From NCBI GenBank assembly GCA_035936835.1, contig DASYVT010000135.1, positions 1 through 64,000 on the forward strand: 64,000 bases of DNA, given 5' to 3'. A program made the position numbers and the translations under genes. Source of the DNA: Candidatus Methylomirabilota bacterium. GTDB taxonomy: Bacteria > Methylomirabilota > Methylomirabilia > Rokubacteriales > CSP1-6. Shown piece by piece: positions 62,172 through 64,000 of this stretch. The notes beneath the pieces were generated by a model. That model did not search any database. It was given only the letters and a program-made list of their open reading frames with translations, and was not told the origin of the DNA. Numbering within the stretch: position 1 is the first letter of the stretch; each line of letters starts with the position of its first letter.

Positions 62172-62885
62172 CTACCGCTTGAGAAACGAGCCATCCTCGA
62201 CCAGGCTGCCGAGGAGCGAGTGGAAGATCAGCAGGCCGTCCGTGCCGCCCATGGCGTTCTCGCCGGCGCGCTCCGGATGGGGCATGAGGCCGAGGACGGT
62301 GCCCTCCTCGTTGACGAGACCCGCGATGTTGTCCAGGGAGCCGTTGGGGTTGGCGTCCTTGACGACGCGGCCGTCCTCGCTGCAGTAGCGGAAGACGATC
62401 TGCTTCTGATCGCGGACCCGGCGAAGCGTGTCCGCGTCGGCGTAGAACTTGCCCTCGCCGTGGGAGATGGGCATCTTGAGCACCTGCCCCGGCCGCATCG
62501 CGCGCGTGAACGATGTCTCCGCGTTCTCGACGCGGAGCCATGTGGACTGGCAGCGGTACTGGAGGCACTCGTTGCGCGTGAGCGCGCCCGGCAGGAGCTT
62601 GGCCTCGCAGAGGATCTGGAAGCCGTTGCACGAGCCCAGGACGAGACCGCCCTTTGCCACGAACTCGGGCAGCGCCTCGACCACCGGGGAGCGCCCGGCG
62701 ACGGCGCCGGCCCGCAGGTAGTCGCCGTAGGAGAAACCGCCGGGGAGGATCAGGCAGTCGAAGTCGGCCAGCTGGGCGTCCCGGTGCCAGACGTAGCGCA
62801 CCGGCTGGTGGAGGACCTCGCTGACGATGTAGTGAAAATCGCAATCACTCCACGTGCCCGGGAACACCACGACGCCGAAGTTCAT
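62172..62885 (-). CDS. purQ: FGAM synthase glutaminase subunit
   Basis: 237 residues. The class I glutaminase fold has LILPGGFSYGDYLRAGA, the nucleophile Cys in GLVLGSCNGFQILCEA and the His-X-Glu pair in LMPHPERAGENAMGG. It releases ammonia for PurL. It follows purS after about 77 bp, the largest gap in this operon. Confidence 0.97.
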   Translation of the reverse strand: MNFGVVVFPGTWSDCDFHYIVSEVLHQPVRYVWHRDAQLADFDCLILPGGFSYGDYLRAGAVAGRSPVVEALPEFVAKGGLVLGSCNGFQILCEAKLLPGALTRNECLQYRCQSTWLRVENAETSFTRAMRPGQVLKMPISHGEGKFYADADTLRRVRDQKQIVFRYCSEDGRVVKDANPNGSLDNIAGLVNEEGTVLGLMPHPERAGENAMGGTDGLLIFHSLLGSLVEDGSFLKR

Positions 62886-62962
62886 GGGGCTAGGTCATCC
62901 TCCCTGTGTGGGTGCAACCCCACTCTACCCTGCCCGTCCTGATCTGACAAGAGGCAGGGAGG

Positions 62963-63205
62963 TTAGCCCACCATCTCGACCGTGAAATCCTCGATCACGG
63001 GGTTGGCGAGGAGCTTCGAGCACATCTCCTCGATCCGCCGCCGTGCCGCCTCGGCGCTCGTCCCGTTGACCTCGAGCTCGAGGAGCTTGCCCACCCGCAG
63101 GGCCTCGACCTCGGCGAAGCCCAGGCCCTGGAGCGCCCGCTGGACGGAGGCGCCCTGGACGTCCAGGATGCCGGGCTTGAGCCTTACTAAGACGCGGGCC
63201 CTCAC
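62963..63205 (-). CDS. purS: FGAM synthase PurS subunit
   Basis: 80 residues from GTG 63205, which overlaps the purC stop (GTGA). VRARVLVRLKPGILDVQGAS then VQRALQGLGFAEVEALRVGK is the PurS signature; longer open frames upstream lie inside purC. PurS bridges PurL and PurQ and lets ammonia pass. Confidence 0.95.
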   Translation of the reverse strand: MRARVLVRLKPGILDVQGASVQRALQGLGFAEVEALRVGKLLELEVNGTSAEAARRRIEEMCSKLLANPVIEDFTVEMVG

Positions 63206-63915
63206 GATCCCGACCCCACGATGCGCCGGTAGACCTCCTGGTACGCCTCTTCCACGTTGCCGAGGTCTCGGCGGAAACGGTCCTTGTCGAGCTTCTCCAG
63301 CGTATCGGCATCCCAGAGCCGGCAGGTGTCGGGGCTGATCTCGTCGCCCAGGTAGAGCTTGCCGCCGTGGCGACCGAACTCCAGCTTGAAGTCCACGAGG
63401 ATCAGGCCCTTTCGCTTGAGGAGAGGGCGGAGCACGGCGTTGACCTTGAGCGCCATGCGCCTGAGCCACACCAGCTCCTTGGGCGTGGCGAGCTTGAGCA
63501 TGCGCACGTGGTCCTCGGTGATCATTGGATCGCCGAGCGGGTCCGACTTGTAGAAGAGCTCACAGATCGGCGGCTTGATCGCCACGCCCTCCTCGAGACC
63601 CGTGCGCTTGGCGAGCGTGCCCGCCACCATGTTGCGGGGTATCACTTCGATCTTGATGATGTCCAGCTTGCGGCAGAGCATCTCGCGGTCGGACAGGGTG
63701 GCGAGATAGTGCGTCGGAATGCCCGCCTTGGCGAGCCGCTGGAAGAGCGCGGCGGACATCTTGTTGTTGATCACGCCCTTGCCGACGATGGTGCCGCGCT
63801 TCAGCGCATTGAAGGCCGTGGCGTCGTCCTTGAAGTACTGGATGACCTTGCCCGGATCGTCGGTCGCGTAGACGATCTTGGCCTTACCTTCGTAGAGCTT
63901 GTCCCGCTTCTCCAT
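63202..63915 (-). CDS. purC: SAICAR synthetase
   Basis: 237 residues. It has KLYEGKAKIVYATDDPGKVI, KGVINNKMSAALFQRLAKAG, VIPRNMVAGTLAKRTGLEEG and LVDFKLEFGRHGGKLYLGDEISPDT, followed by LDKDRFRRDLG. It joins aspartate to CAIR with ATP. It follows purB by 12 bp. Confidence 0.97.
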   Translation of the reverse strand: MEKRDKLYEGKAKIVYATDDPGKVIQYFKDDATAFNALKRGTIVGKGVINNKMSAALFQRLAKAGIPTHYLATLSDREMLCRKLDIIKIEVIPRNMVAGTLAKRTGLEEGVAIKPPICELFYKSDPLGDPMITEDHVRMLKLATPKELVWLRRMALKVNAVLRPLLKRKGLILVDFKLEFGRHGGKLYLGDEISPDTCRLWDADTLEKLDKDRFRRDLGNVEEAYQEVYRRIVGSGS

Positions 63916-63927
63916 GTCAGGGATTCC

Positions 63928-64000
63928 TCAGAGCAAACCAGCTCGGCGATAGATGGCGTCCACGTTTCTGAGATACCAGGTCGGCTCGAAGCAGGCTTTC
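63928..64000 (-). CDS. purB: Adenylosuccinate lyase, C-terminal end (cut by window edge)
   Basis: The minus strand from the window end reads KACFEPTWYLRNVDAIYRRA then GLL and TGA at 63930-63928. The CFxPxWYLRxVDxI pattern is the C-terminus of PurB, and the position directly before purC is a usual one. Only 23 residues are visible. Confidence 0.72.
   Translation of the reverse strand, partial: KACFEPTWYLRNVDAIYRRAGLL

Overview
The window is a high-GC (visibly about two thirds G+C) bacterial chromosome segment with compact overlapping operons, GTG/TTG starts and strong GGAGG ribosome-binding sites. Gene content (three-subunit PurSLQ, membrane Fe-S oxidoreductase beside a CoA-transferase, MeaB, zinc-ribbon cyclase/AAA/TPR proteins, many small envelope proteins) suggests an uncultured soil-type lineage such as Rokubacteria/Methylomirabilota. 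That placement is inference; no rRNA or tRNA gene is present to fix it.

Layout. (1) 1-12.5 kb is an envelope-stress and signalling island: a PAS-PAS histidine kinase (cut by the window edge), a FixJ/NarL-type regulator and a receiver-only protein, then small membrane proteins and lipoproteins (Thivi_2564-like, YtxH-like, BON, Gly-zipper, LapA, peptidoglycan-binding), an M48 protease lipoprotein, a Fe/Mn superoxide dismutase, and three paralogous lipoproteins that join a collagen-like Gly-X-Y stalk to an OmpA peptidoglycan-binding domain. (2) 12.8-28.2 kb is a glucan region: phosphoglucomutase, a GH144-type glucanase, a Rieske-FAD reductase, a TraR/DksA protein and a 2837-residue cyclic beta-1,2-glucan synthase. 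(3) 28.5-34.3 kb has an RRM fragment, two DinB-fold proteins, an 1112-residue cyclase/AAA/TPR protein and a VOC protein. (4) 34.5-51.6 kb is metabolic and housekeeping: CoA-transferase, EtfD-like oxidoreductase, MeaB, YceI, RimI-TsaB, PyrE, a DMT exporter, two c-type cytochromes, NrdR-GlyA-RpiB, an MFS permease, a beta-CASP nuclease and ThiI. (5) 51.6-64 kb is a leftward purine operon, purB-C-S-Q-L-F-M-N-H-(MerR/TPR)-D, continuing into mobA.

The most notable signal is a shared promoter architecture. A palindrome TGGACC-NN-GGTCCA (up to TTGGACC-AA-GGTCCAA, a 7-2-7 arrangement) recurs in intergenic DNA of the island and in front of the TraR/DksA gene. In nearly every case a TANNNT hexamer lies 23-25 nt downstream, which places the palindrome near -42, the position of a class II activator site. 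The genes behind it are mainly envelope and stress genes, so this looks like a regulon. The FixJ/NarL-type regulator at the start of the window is a plausible binder because that family uses 7-2-7 sites.

Mobile-element debris (IS3, IstB, an IS91-like transposase tail and three copies of an IS-end-like sequence) and gene remnants (a MauG/RoxA-like cytochrome, a receiver domain, an RRM domain, a 69-bp copy of a BON gene end) are concentrated in the first 30 kb. The region from 34.5 kb on is orderly.
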